Source: Mastigocoleus testarum BC008 (lineage in GTDB: Bacteria; Cyanobacteriota; Cyanobacteriia; Cyanobacteriales; Nostocaceae). Taken from it: a stretch of 64,000 bases of DNA. The notes under the pieces are model-generated. The model worked only from the letters and a program-made list of their open reading frames with translations, had not been told where the DNA came from and searched no databases. The stretch lies in NCBI RefSeq assembly GCF_001456025.1, contig NZ_LMTZ01000115.1, positions 6,352-70,351 on the forward strand, in the 5' to 3' direction. Each line of letters begins with the position of its first letter. The stretch's first letter is position 1. The position numbers and the translations under genes are program-made. Shown piece after piece: positions 20,104 to 29,434 of this stretch.

Positions 20104-23100
20104 TTAGTTAGAACAATTTACTGCTACAGGTGATACCAAGTTAGGAGAATTGGGATTAAATGCTACAAATTCAATGTCTCCTTGGGAATTGCGTATCCAA
20201 CCAGAAGCTTCGATAATGGCTGATGATTGATTAACTTCTCTATCATTAACCCGAACAATATTATTTGTTTGCTTTTGATATGCAGGTAAGTCGCGAATAT
20301 CTGACCAAACACGATTTGCATTTACTTGTTGAGTAGGGTTTTGTTGCATTCCACCCCTTCCAGTAACTGCAAAACTACTACCAAATTTACTAGAACAAAC
20401 CGTTGCAATTTCTTGGGAAGACTGTATTGATGTTGGTAGTTCCACTAAACCAGAGTTCGGATCGATATCAAGATTATTGATGTCCACTGTACCATTTACA
20501 CCAAACTCAGAACTAGCAGTGATATCATTTTCTGGAGTCAGGCGATCGCGAAATTCTAAACCAAATATACCTTGAGTAGTAATATTTATATTACCTCCAT
20601 CACCTGTGACTGCATTTGCGACAATATCGCTGTTTTCCAAACCGACAATAATGGGAGAATTAATTATGATATTTCCTCCATTAGCAGTTCCAATGGCATT
20701 GACGGTAATATTACTACCACGACGCATGAATAATAGATCGGTATCAAGAAATATATTTCCCCGATCACCTGCATTTACTTCCGCCCTCAGGCTACCATCA
20801 TTGTTCAGGAAAATCTCTGCAGCTTGAATATTTAGGTTTCCTGCATTTCCTGTCCCTGGAGTAATATCTGGATTGCGACTGGAGAAATTACTAACTGAAA
20901 TAGTCGCACCATCAAGGACATTAAGTTTATCTGTAACAAGATTTAATTGACCGCCATTACCAGTACCGACAATAGCAGCACTAAATAAACCACTGCTACC
21001 TACTTCGTTCACAAAACCACTTAATTCTACTTTTTGAGCCTGAATATTTAAACTACCTGCATCTCCGTTCGCAAAGGTGGTAGAACTAATTTGTGCTCCC
21101 CCACTCAGACTTAGAGTATTAGTATCAATACTTAAACTTCCTCCCCGACCAAAATTCGTAGTACTAAATAAGCCACTGGGAAAGTTATTGGTAAATCCAT
21201 TAGCTTCAATTTCAGAAGCTTCGATCTCTAAAGTACCGCCATTCCCAGAACCAAAAGTACTAGTATCGATTTGTCCTCCAGCAAATAAGCGCAAACTTTC
21301 TGTTGCAATTTTTATTAAACCTCCATTACCATCTGCTCCCTCTTGTACGTTAGCGAATATACCGCTAGGTAATCCAGCAGAAGAAACACCGGAAACTTCG
21401 ATCTGATTCGCTTGAATTTCTAGTCCACCCGCATTACCCAAACCAGAGGTACTAGTATCAACTTGTCCTCCATCAAATAAACTTAAACTTTCTGTTTGAA
21501 GACTTATTAAACCCCCATTACCATCTGCTCCTGCTTGTACGTTAGCGAATATACCGCTAGGTAATCCAGCAGAAGAAACACCGGAAACTTCGATCTGATT
21601 CGCTTGAATTTCTAATCCACCTGCATTACCCAAACCAGAGGTACTAGTATCGATTTGTCCTCCATCAATTAGTTTTAAAGTGTTAGTTTCAAGCTTAATT
21701 TTTCCTCCATTTCCAGTAGGGGAAGAACCACTAGCAGACAAACCACTAGGAAATTGACCAAAAGCAGCACCAACCAGTTGAATATCCTGGGCTTTGATGC
21801 TCAAATTTCCAGCATGACCATCAGAATTCAAAGAATTTCCACTGCTAATCGTTGCTCCTTCATTAACTAGTAAGCGATTGGTTTCAATGAAAATCTCACC
21901 ACCATTACCAGTACCAAACGCAGCATTGGTAAATAGACCACTAGGACCAAAAGGACCACCAAAATTTAACTCGATATCCTCAGCCTTGACCCTAATTCTT
22001 CCCCCATTTCCCGTACCAAAAGTACCGCTTCCGATTTGTCCCCCACCATCAACAATTAAGCTTTTAGCGTCAATTTGAATTTCTCCAGCATTACCTGTCG
22101 CTTCAAACTCTACATCAGCAGATATATTGGTGGATAAAGGGAGTTCAAAAGAAAAACCAACGACTTCTAGTGCTTCTGTTGCTTTAATACTTAACATTCC
22201 TCCTGTTGAGTCACCAGCAGTATTAGCTAAAATCGCCGAACCATCGGTTAAAGAGATATTACGTCCTATCACTTGCACCTCACCACCACCATTACCACTG
22301 ACATCTACTGAAGCCGCAGCAGTGAGGTTAATATCTTGGAAGTTGTTAACTTGCTCGTATTCTAAATTCCAACCTGAAGTAGTAGAAATTAGGTTAACTA
22401 AACCTTCACCTCGGACGCTACCCAATTCAACTCTTCCTTGCTCAGCTGTCAAATTTCCCCCAGATAAAATGACATTACCACCCACCAGAGCTAAGGTTTT
22501 ACCTGGTAATACTTGTAATCCTAATGTGCGATCGCTCCGGTCAGTAGAAAAGGTATCAAAATCAAAGGAGATATTACTACCCGGACCTCGAACGGTAATA
22601 TCTCCCGAATCAGAACCATATTGTAAACCTACAGGAACATCAACAGTCAACAGTAGCGTTCCTTGGGAATTAACCGCACTATAAAAACTACCATCTGCAA
22701 ATTTAATACTTTCAGCAGTACCAGCAAAAAACGAACCACCAATATCTAACTTGGCATTTTCACCAAAAATAATGCCACTAGGATTAATAAGAAAAAAATT
22801 GGCACTTCCTCTATTATCTGTAGTGCCATCAATTAATGTTTGAATAGTACCGTCAATATTAGAAAGTGAACCGCCTGTAATCCTGGTAATAATATTTTGA
22901 ATTCCAGATTCGTGAATAAATCGGGCAGTTTCATTAGACTGAAGAGAAAAATTTGTGAAACTATGAAACAGGTTACCACCATTCTCTGGTCTAGTCCCCC
23001 CGGTAATCTCGAGCAAGTTTACATTGGGCGTCGAAACTACTGTATGATTTTGCAAAGTATCATCAGCAACAATATCAGCGATCGCTCGCTCAGAGTAAAT

Positions 23101-23202
23101 AGGTAGGGAACAGCAAACTAACGAAATAATAGCTGTTAACCAGTGAATTTTCCCTTGAATACTGTTAAAAGGAGAAATCCGAGAGATGGAGATGTTAACC
23201 AT
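20104..23202 (-). CDS. Filamentous-haemagglutinin-type exoprotein (two-partner secretion, TpsA-like)
   Basis: 1032 residues. Signal sequence at about 18-42, then the TPS/haemagglutination domain with FFLINPSGIIFGENA (about 140-154), then a long right-handed beta-helix made of repeating G-N-G-G and 'GGQIDTSTSG' units, ending in a short region with 'SGWIRNSQGDIEF'. Such proteins are exported across the outer membrane by a TpsB/Omp85 partner; none is in the window, so the partner must be elsewhere. The middle contains a nearly exact 64-residue tandem duplication. Cyanobacteria carry many paralogues of this 'filamentous haemagglutinin N-terminal domain' family, with no known ligand. It is convergent with the metalloprotease gene. 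Confidence 0.9.
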   Translation of the reverse strand: MVNISISRISPFNSIQGKIHWLTAIISLVCCSLPIYSERAIADIVADDTLQNHTVVSTPNVNLLEITGGTRPENGGNLFHSFTNFSLQSNETARFIHESGIQNIITRITGGSLSNIDGTIQTLIDGTTDNRGSANFFLINPSGIIFGENAKLDIGGSFFAGTAESIKFADGSFYSAVNSQGTLLLTVDVPVGLQYGSDSGDITVRGPGSNISFDFDTFSTDRSDRTLGLQVLPGKTLALVGGNVILSGGNLTAEQGRVELGSVRGEGLVNLISTTSGWNLEYEQVNNFQDINLTAAASVDVSGNGGGEVQVIGRNISLTDGSAILANTAGDSTGGMLSIKATEALEVVGFSFELPLSTNISADVEFEATGNAGEIQIDAKSLIVDGGGQIGSGTFGTGNGGRIRVKAEDIELNFGGPFGPSGLFTNAAFGTGNGGEIFIETNRLLVNEGATISSGNSLNSDGHAGNLSIKAQDIQLVGAAFGQFPSGLSASGSSPTGNGGKIKLETNTLKLIDGGQIDTSTSGLGNAGGLEIQANQIEVSGVSSAGLPSGIFANVQAGADGNGGLISLQTESLSLFDGGQVDTSTSGLGNAGGLEIQANQIEVSGVSSAGLPSGIFANVQEGADGNGGLIKIATESLRLFAGGQIDTSTFGSGNGGTLEIEASEIEANGFTNNFPSGLFSTTNFGRGGSLSIDTNTLSLSGGAQISSTTFANGDAGSLNIQAQKVELSGFVNEVGSSGLFSAAIVGTGNGGQLNLVTDKLNVLDGATISVSNFSSRNPDITPGTGNAGNLNIQAAEIFLNNDGSLRAEVNAGDRGNIFLDTDLLFMRRGSNITVNAIGTANGGNIIINSPIIVGLENSDIVANAVTGDGGNINITTQGIFGLEFRDRLTPENDITASSEFGVNGTVDINNLDIDPNSGLVELPTSIQSSQEIATVCSSKFGSSFAVTGRGGMQQNPTQQVNANRVWSDIRDLPAYQKQTNNIVRVNDREVNQSSAIIEASGWIRNSQGDIEFVAFNPNSPNLVSPVAVNCSN
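21318..21701 (-). repeat. 192-bp tandem duplication inside the exoprotein gene
   Basis: TAGCGAATAT occurs at 21351-21360 and again at 21543-21552 and the surrounding sequence matches nearly exactly, giving a 192-bp (64-codon) period. Both copies encode the segment VSGVSSAGLPSGIFANVQ. The small divergence suggests recent duplication or gene conversion. Boundaries are approximate. Confidence 0.85.
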
Positions 23203-23392
23203 TTGCCTGTTGACCCTGGCAATCTAAAATAGCTACACCACTGAAAAAATATTTTTGTTAGGTGTATTTATATACTGCCCATCAACTTTTCTGAAATTAA
23301 CACTAGCTGGTGATTAGGAGACTGGGGATTGGGGACTGGGGACTAGGAAGATAACACCCAATCCCCAATAGCCAATTCCCAATCCCTAGTAC

Positions 23393-23623
23393 CTAAAGAA
23401 CTTGCTCAACTTCGGCAATTTCTGGAATCATTTCTCTCAAACGGCGTTCAATCCCCATTCTCAAGGTCATAGCAGAACTAGGACAGGAACCACAAGCACC
23501 TTGCAAACGTAATTTAACAATTGGACCATCCAGTTCGACTAGTTCGACGTTTCCGCCATCAGACATCAAGTAAGGGCGCATTTCATCTAAAACAGTTTCT
23601 ACGTTTTGTGTCGTCAGTTCCAT
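23393..23623 (-). CDS. NifU C-terminal domain protein (Nfu-type Fe-S scaffold)
   Basis: 76 residues, a stand-alone NifU C-terminal (Nfu) domain with the CGSCPSS motif that binds a [4Fe-4S] cluster between subunits. In cyanobacteria the small Nfu protein is the main Fe-S scaffold serving photosystem I and other proteins. Cytosolic. Length is normal for the cyanobacterial form. It stands alone, with a heptamer-like AATCCCC/GGGGATTGG tract (23310-23390) just after its stop. Assignment is firm. Confidence 0.93.
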   Translation of the reverse strand: MELTTQNVETVLDEMRPYLMSDGGNVELVELDGPIVKLRLQGACGSCPSSAMTLRMGIERRLREMIPEIAEVEQVL

Positions 23624-23766
23624 AATTTTAAGACCTCGCTAAATCAAAAATCGACTTTGTAGTTTTGTTATCTAGATCCTAGACGACAATAGCAGCTTAA
23701 TCGTCAGTTATCAGTGGTTAGTTGCAGTTAGTTGTGTTTATGTTTGTTATTTTGAATCATCTATGA

Positions 23767-24417
23767 TTAAACAGATGCAGCTTCCATTAATTTGATATTA
23801 GGGTAACTAAACTCAGTAGCATTGTCCTCGCCAGCAATATTTTCTGTAATTACTTGCTTAGTCATTAAGTAATAGTCACCAATTTTTTCGTAGGTGTCTT
23901 CAAATTTTAGTATGCTTTTAATTTCATCGGTTTTACTGTCACGAAAAATGGCACTGTAGTGAGTCGCGACATACCCACAACCAGTATCTAAACTTTGGTG
24001 GGTATCAATGACAAAAACTGTCTTTCCCATGACTCGAGTCACGCAGACAACTTCCTTGTTACGGATTTTGTAAGTGGAACTTGTAGAATCACCACTAACA
24101 AAAACTTCTACACCACCATCATCATCAGTTTGACCGAGACTAAACTCGTACTGACCGTAAGACTCTTCAAAAGAAGTTGGTTGACGATGATTAACAAGAT
24201 CGCGTAATTGGGTATATATCCCAGCTTTGACCTCTTCGTTAGGTACTTCCGTTACTTCTACTGTTAGATCGCGGTTGATGCGAATTTTTCCAGTACAAAC
24301 CTCTGCACCTTGCATTAATTTCACATCCGCACTATAGCCGGGAAACTTTTCATTCCAAGTGTAACGACTTTCGTAAGCGGTTTGAAATAACTCGCGGCCT
24401 GTTATTTGAGTTGTCAT
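23767..24417 (-). CDS. DUF3386 family protein
   Basis: 216 residues of the cyanobacterial/plastid-lineage DUF3386 family, recognised from the opening 'TGRELFQTAYESRYTW' and the overall length. It has no signal peptide, membrane helix or catalytic motif that I can identify. Function unknown. It lies upstream of the nfu gene on the same strand with a 143-bp gap, too wide to argue for a tight operon. Confidence 0.8.
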   Translation of the reverse strand: MTTQITGRELFQTAYESRYTWNEKFPGYSADVKLMQGAEVCTGKIRINRDLTVEVTEVPNEEVKAGIYTQLRDLVNHRQPTSFEESYGQYEFSLGQTDDDGGVEVFVSGDSTSSTYKIRNKEVVCVTRVMGKTVFVIDTHQSLDTGCGYVATHYSAIFRDSKTDEIKSILKFEDTYEKIGDYYLMTKQVITENIAGEDNATEFSYPNIKLMEAASV

Positions 24418-24439
24418 ATAACCACTTTTAAGTTTACTT

Positions 24440-24694
24440 TTTTAAGTTTAGTTTATTGGGGATTGGGGATTGGGGATTGGCGTTAGCGGAAGCGTGGCGT
24501 TAGCCATAAGCACTGCGTGCCGCCTTGCGGCATATGGCGATTGGAGACGAAATTTTGCACAGGATTTATAGCCGGGTAAATCACTTCCCGTACTTTCCGA
24601 AACTTACCCAGGTCGAAAATTGAGAATAGGGCTTAATTAACAGATAAAAAATATATATCAATTCTCCCAGTCGCCAGTCGCCAGTCGCCAATCC
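24440..24694. repeat. Mixed intergenic repeats
   Basis: GGGGATT heptamers at about 24457-24480. A palindromic block at about 24481-24540 contains GCACTGCGTGCCGCC..GCGGCATATGG, shared with 52756-52786. CCAGTCG heptamers at about 24665-24690. No gene is seen. Confidence 0.7.
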
Positions 24695-26443
24695 CTACTC
24701 TCCCTCACTCGATGAAACCATGACGGGTTGTTGGTAAAGTGGAACAGAGAAAGTTACAGTTGAACCCAATCCTTCACCCAGACTGTAAAAATGAACTTCT
24801 CCACCCATGGTTTCTACTAATTTTTGGGATATTACTAATCCTAAACCGGTACCGCCATACTGTCGTGTTCTAGATCCATCAACCTGGGAAAATAATTGAA
24901 ATAATTTGTCCTGTTTGTCCAGAGATACACCAATACCAGTATCTGCGACCCTTAACCTCACAATTCCGGGAAATTGTTGTTCGTCAAAGATAATTTTTTT
25001 CAATACAACATCCGCGCTAATAGTAATACCACCCTCATGGGTAAACTTGATTGCATTACCCACTAGATTTAACATAACTTGCTTGAGGCGTTGATAATCA
25101 CCATAAACCATAACTTCATCTGAAGTTTCAGGCATTTGGATCTGGAAGCTGAGTTTTTTCTGTTCAGCTTGCATGCGCATGAAACTTTCAACGTCGTTGA
25201 AGAGTTCGTCTAGTTTCACAGAACGCAATTCTATTTCCATCTTGCCAGCTTCTATCCTGGCAAAATCTAAAATGTCATTAATTACATCCAGCAAGTGCAA
25301 AGACGACTTATGAGCTTCCAGGAGAAACTGTCTTTGTTCTTCTGGATCGTCTGCCATCCCATCTAAAATTAACTTCAAGAATCCAATCATGCCATTAAGT
25401 GGCGTGCGAATCTCATGGGAGACATTAGCAAGAAACTCACTTTTGAGGTGGGAAGCATCTTCAGCTTCTTGACGGGCGATGGATAATTCTTGGTACAGAA
25501 TTGCATGAGCGATCGCAGTTCCCAACTGATCGGCTAAGTCCTTAACAAATACTAATTCCGCAGTTGTAGGAATATAAGATTCATCACTCAAAGTTGCAGC
25601 AATTAACCCATTAGGTTCATCTTGATGACAAGTTGCAACAACTAAAACTTGCTTTTGTTCAAAAATAGAATTTCCCGCGCCTAATTGAAAAACCGGTTCC
25701 AAAGTTGTCAAAGCTTGGGTGAATATAGATTCGGAAGCGAGATCTATTTCTAAACCCAATATCGACTTAATATTTGGTTGGCGGTATTCGGCGATCGCCT
25801 TCAATTTGGTATTGGAGGGTTGATAAGGACAAATGATACAACGCTCTAACCCCAGAGACTTACCAAGATCGTTAACAGTTCGTTGCCAAATAATATCTAT
25901 ATTTAACGTTCGCCGGACATTTCTGGTAATTTGATTGACTAATTTCTGATATTGTTGCAGCCCTAAATTTCTATCTTTCCCAACCTGCACTGGAGTGAAA
26001 ATGTTACTTGCACTTCCATTCTCTGGGTTTTGAGATTGGGTTTGCAATATTCGACCCATAACTAGAAGGGTTGTCGCATCATGACCCAAAGGTGGCAAAA
26101 TGGGAGTAATTGTCAATTCCAATTCCAATAGAAGTCCGCAACAATGGAACCAACATTGACATTTCTGGGGAACTAAATTTGTTAATATCTGCTGCAACAG
26201 AAATGAGTAAGCATCTTTATCTATGGGAGTAAATGCTACTTCTTCATTTTTACTATCAACTAAGTCTAGTAAATTAATTCCTAGTTCCTTACTTTGTTCC
26301 CAGTGAAAATCTAAGTAATTTCCCGTCCCACTTTGTAAAAACGCCAACTCTGCACCTAAATTAGCCAATGAAATACTTAGATGTTCCGATCCTTGCTTTT
26401 CTGGCATTAAATTTGTTACTTGGGAATTAGCACTGATACTCAT
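24695..26443 (-). CDS. Sensor histidine kinase with GAF domain
   Basis: 582 residues, no membrane helix, so a soluble sensor. N-terminal PAS-like region (about 25-140), GAF domain (about 165-320), short coiled linker, HisKA domain with phospho-acceptor His343 in SHEIRTPLNG, and HATPase domain (about 445-575) with N-box NLVGNAIKF, G1 DTGIGV and G2 GGTGLGL. All catalytic motifs are intact. No response regulator is adjacent, so it is an orphan kinase. The GAF domain shows no obvious bilin-binding Cys motif; the signal is unknown. Confidence 0.92.
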   Translation of the reverse strand: MSISANSQVTNLMPEKQGSEHLSISLANLGAELAFLQSGTGNYLDFHWEQSKELGINLLDLVDSKNEEVAFTPIDKDAYSFLLQQILTNLVPQKCQCWFHCCGLLLELELTITPILPPLGHDATTLLVMGRILQTQSQNPENGSASNIFTPVQVGKDRNLGLQQYQKLVNQITRNVRRTLNIDIIWQRTVNDLGKSLGLERCIICPYQPSNTKLKAIAEYRQPNIKSILGLEIDLASESIFTQALTTLEPVFQLGAGNSIFEQKQVLVVATCHQDEPNGLIAATLSDESYIPTTAELVFVKDLADQLGTAIAHAILYQELSIARQEAEDASHLKSEFLANVSHEIRTPLNGMIGFLKLILDGMADDPEEQRQFLLEAHKSSLHLLDVINDILDFARIEAGKMEIELRSVKLDELFNDVESFMRMQAEQKKLSFQIQMPETSDEVMVYGDYQRLKQVMLNLVGNAIKFTHEGGITISADVVLKKIIFDEQQFPGIVRLRVADTGIGVSLDKQDKLFQLFSQVDGSRTRQYGGTGLGLVISQKLVETMGGEVHFYSLGEGLGSTVTFSVPLYQQPVMVSSSEGE

Positions 26444-26623
26444 GATACGAGTTTAGATAGACAAATAGTAGCTCAAACAGGTTGGGCGAATTATTGGATC
26501 GAGTTTGACATAAATTATTGATGCATCCAGCGCAATCTACAAAGTTTTGTGGCAAACGTAGCTTTGAATATACCAAATACTACATTGCATCAATTATTTA
26601 TTAAGACATATTTCTTATTTGGG

Positions 26624-26860
26624 TTAGTCGTTCCAGTCACCTCTAGGTGGTAGGGGTGTACGATAGGGGGTACGAGTTAATTCATCATCTCTGGGGGTTT
26701 CACCTCTTAACCATTGACGGATTGCGACCTCAATAACTTTTGAAGGGTTGCTAGTTAAATGTTGGATTTGGTCAACTAATTCTGGATCGATCTGAATTGC
26801 AATTTCGACTTTTTCTTTACGCTTTGATTCTATATTGGAAGCTTGTTCGTTCGTATCCAT
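26624..26860 (-). CDS. Small ribbon-helix-helix-like protein
   Basis: 78 residues. Residues about 17-50 (VEIAIQIDPELVDQIQHL ... VIEVAIRQWL) fit a ribbon-helix-helix DNA-binding fold as in CopG/CcdA-type regulators and antitoxins: a beta strand followed by two helices. The C-terminal tail is Pro/Arg-rich. No toxin gene is adjacent, so a stand-alone regulator is more likely than a toxin-antitoxin pair. ATG follows a weak purine stretch. Confidence in it being a gene is good, in function modest. Confidence 0.65.
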   Translation of the reverse strand: MDTNEQASNIESKRKEKVEIAIQIDPELVDQIQHLTSNPSKVIEVAIRQWLRGETPRDDELTRTPYRTPLPPRGDWND

Positions 26861-27209
26861 TGGTATATCTACTCTTTTGTGTGTACTTTCAGATTTGTAA
26901 TCTCTTATTGAAATTAATTGCGAACGTCAGTTGCTACCGACCATATCCAGCTAATACACCTTATTAGTGAAGGGCATATCGCCAAACCAATCTATATATT
27001 GTATTATTCAAGTTTATTTTACGCCCCTAACACATGAATCTTAGAACAGATAAATGGACACGCAATATATCTTTGTCTTTTATCTTCAATTCTGCTATCT
27101 TTTCTCCTACACCCAATCCCTAATATCAAATCCCCATCTAACGTAAGAAAGCATTAAAATACATTAAGTAACTTATCAATCTTGGTCGCTGCTCAAGCAA
27201 ACAAAGTAT
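26861..27209. other. Divergent promoter region upstream of lepA
   Basis: 349 bp between the divergent ribbon-helix-helix and lepA genes. Contains short AATCCCTAAT-type sequence near 27115; no hairpin, RNA gene or operator recognised. Confidence 0.45.
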
Positions 27210-29021
27210 ATGACTGACGTTCCCGCAGTTCGCATTCGGAATTTTTGTATTATTGCTCACATAGATCACGGGAAATCAACCCTTGCCGACCGCTTACTAC
27301 AAATGACGAACACCGTAGAAAGCCGGCAAATGAAAGAACAATTTCTCGATAATATGGATTTGGAACGGGAGCGCGGCATTACTATCAAGCTGCAAGCTGC
27401 CCGGATGAATTACACAGCTAAAGACGATCAAAATTACGTATTAAATTTAATTGATACTCCCGGTCACGTCGATTTTTCCTATGAAGTGTCCCGCAGTCTT
27501 GTTGCTTGTGAAGGCGCACTTCTTGTGGTAGATGCTTCTCAGGGTGTAGAAGCACAGACCCTAGCCAATGTTTATTTGGCAATTGAGAATGATTTAGAAA
27601 TTATTCCAGTTCTAAATAAAATTGATTTACCCGGGGCTGAACCAGATCGAGTCGCTGCAGAAATCGAGGAAATCATTGGTTTAGACTGTAGCGGTGCAAT
27701 TTTGGCTTCGGCGAAAGAAGGTATTGGTGTTGATGAAATTCTGGAAGCAATTGTCGAACGGGTACCACCACCAAAAGATACTACCGACGAAAAGCTAAGG
27801 GCATTAATTTTCGATAGCTACTATGACACTTATCGGGGAGTAATCGTTTACTTCCGGGTCATGGACGGAACGCTGAAAAAAGGCGATCGCATTTACTTAA
27901 TGGCTTCTGGTAAGGAATACGAAATTGATGAAATTGGGGTGCTTTCACCAAATCAAAAGCCAGTGGATGAATTACACGCAGGGGAAGTTGGTTATCTTAG
28001 TGCTGCCATTAAAGCAGTAGAAGATGCTCGGGTCGGCGATACAATCACTTTAGCCAAAAATAAAGCAGCAGAACCTTTACCTGGATATGCAGAAGCTAAC
28101 CCAATGGTATTTTGTGGGATGTTTCCCATCGATGCCGATCAGTTTAAAGATTTACGGGAAGCTTTAGACAAACTAAAACTTAATGATGCTGCTTTGCAAT
28201 TTGAGCCAGAGACTTCCAGCGCTATGGGTTTTGGTTTCCGTTGCGGTTTCTTAGGTCTGTTACATATGGAAATCGTCCAGGAACGCCTCGAACGAGAATA
28301 TAATCTGGATTTGATTATTACCGCCCCATCTGTAGTGTATAAAGTAACTACGATCAAAGGTGAAGAAGTATTTATTGATAACCCCAGCCATTTACCTTCT
28401 CCCAACGAACGACAAAAAATTGAGGAGCCCTACGTCCGAGTAGAAATGATTGCTCCGGAAACTTATGTCGGTACTCTGATGGAGTTGGGACAAGGAAGAA
28501 GAGGTATCTTTAAAGATATGAAGTATCTCACCCAGGGGAGAACAACACTCACCTATGAGTTACCTCTGGCAGAAGTTGTCACCGACTTTTTTGACCAAAT
28601 GAAATCTCGTTCTCGCGGATATGCCAGTATGGAATATCACCTAATTGGATACCGTGAAAACCCCCTAGTGAAACTGGATCTAATGATTAACGGCGATCCA
28701 GTAGATTCTTTAGCAATGATTGTCCACCGGGATAAAGCTTACGCTGTAGGGCGTTCGATGGCAGAAAAACTTAAAGAATTAATTCCCCGTCATCAATTTA
28801 AAGTTCCAATCCAAGCAGCTATTGGTAGTAAAGTTATCGCCAGCGAACATATTCCCGCATTACGCAAAGACGTTCTAGCCAAATGTTATGGCGGCGATAT
28901 TAGCCGTAAGAAGAAACTTTTGCAAAAACAAGCCAAAGGTAAAAAGCGAATGAAGTCTGTAGGTACTGTAGACGTACCTCAAGAAGCATTCATGGCTGTA
29001 TTGCGCTTGGACAAAGAGTGA
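27210..29021 (+). CDS. lepA: Elongation factor 4 (LepA), back-translocating GTPase
   Basis: 603 residues, standard length. GTPase motifs: G1 AHIDHGKST, G2 region RGITIK, G3 DTPGHVDF, G4 NKIDLP, G5 SAKEG; followed by translation-factor domain II, the EF-G-like domains and the LepA-specific C-terminal domain ending VPQEAFMAVLRL. EF4 binds stalled ribosomes and can reverse translocation; in plants and cyanobacteria it supports translation under stress and photosystem assembly. ATG 27210 gives the normal N terminus. A strong hairpin terminator follows at 29069. Confidence 0.98.
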   Translation: MTDVPAVRIRNFCIIAHIDHGKSTLADRLLQMTNTVESRQMKEQFLDNMDLERERGITIKLQAARMNYTAKDDQNYVLNLIDTPGHVDFSYEVSRSLVACEGALLVVDASQGVEAQTLANVYLAIENDLEIIPVLNKIDLPGAEPDRVAAEIEEIIGLDCSGAILASAKEGIGVDEILEAIVERVPPPKDTTDEKLRALIFDSYYDTYRGVIVYFRVMDGTLKKGDRIYLMASGKEYEIDEIGVLSPNQKPVDELHAGEVGYLSAAIKAVEDARVGDTITLAKNKAAEPLPGYAEANPMVFCGMFPIDADQFKDLREALDKLKLNDAALQFEPETSSAMGFGFRCGFLGLLHMEIVQERLEREYNLDLIITAPSVVYKVTTIKGEEVFIDNPSHLPSPNERQKIEEPYVRVEMIAPETYVGTLMELGQGRRGIFKDMKYLTQGRTTLTYELPLAEVVTDFFDQMKSRSRGYASMEYHLIGYRENPLVKLDLMINGDPVDSLAMIVHRDKAYAVGRSMAEKLKELIPRHQFKVPIQAAIGSKVIASEHIPALRKDVLAKCYGGDISRKKKLLQKQAKGKKRMKSVGTVDVPQEAFMAVLRLDKE

Positions 29022-29068
29022 TTTTCTCTCACAAACAAAGACGTAAAACAAAATTACTTCACCAACTG

Positions 29069-29100
29069 GAGACGTACATAGTGCGTCTCTATGTTTTTTT
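29069..29100 (+). terminator. Rho-independent terminator of lepA
   Basis: GAGACG (29069-29074) pairs with CGTCTC (29084-29089), nine-base loop, then TATG and seven T residues (29094-29100). Member of a GAGACGT hairpin family (see 41667, 50521). Confidence 0.75.
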
Positions 29101-29130
29101 ATTTGTTTGTTAAGCAAAAGCGCTGCGCGC

Positions 29131-29345
<215 letters not shown>

Positions 29346-29379
29346 AATAATCCCCAATCCCCAGTCGCCAATCCTCAAT

Positions 29380-29434
29380 CCCCAATTACCAATTACCAAT
29401 TACCAATTACCAATTACCAATTACCAATTACCAA
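29380..29434. repeat. CCAATTA heptamer array overlapping the NB-ARC 3' end
   Basis: About seven copies of TTACCAA/CCAATTA. The last copies form the final codons and stop codon of the minus-strand NB-ARC gene (29414-29434). Confidence 0.85.

Noticed and set aside
22127..22684. 185-codon plus-strand frame across the exoprotein gene
   Set aside because: Antisense shadow of the beta-helix repeats; Pro/Ser-rich with no signals.
26624..26860. Toxin-antitoxin pair with the ribbon-helix-helix protein as antitoxin
   Set aside because: No small adjacent toxin-like gene on the same strand; the next genes are a histidine kinase and divergent lepA.
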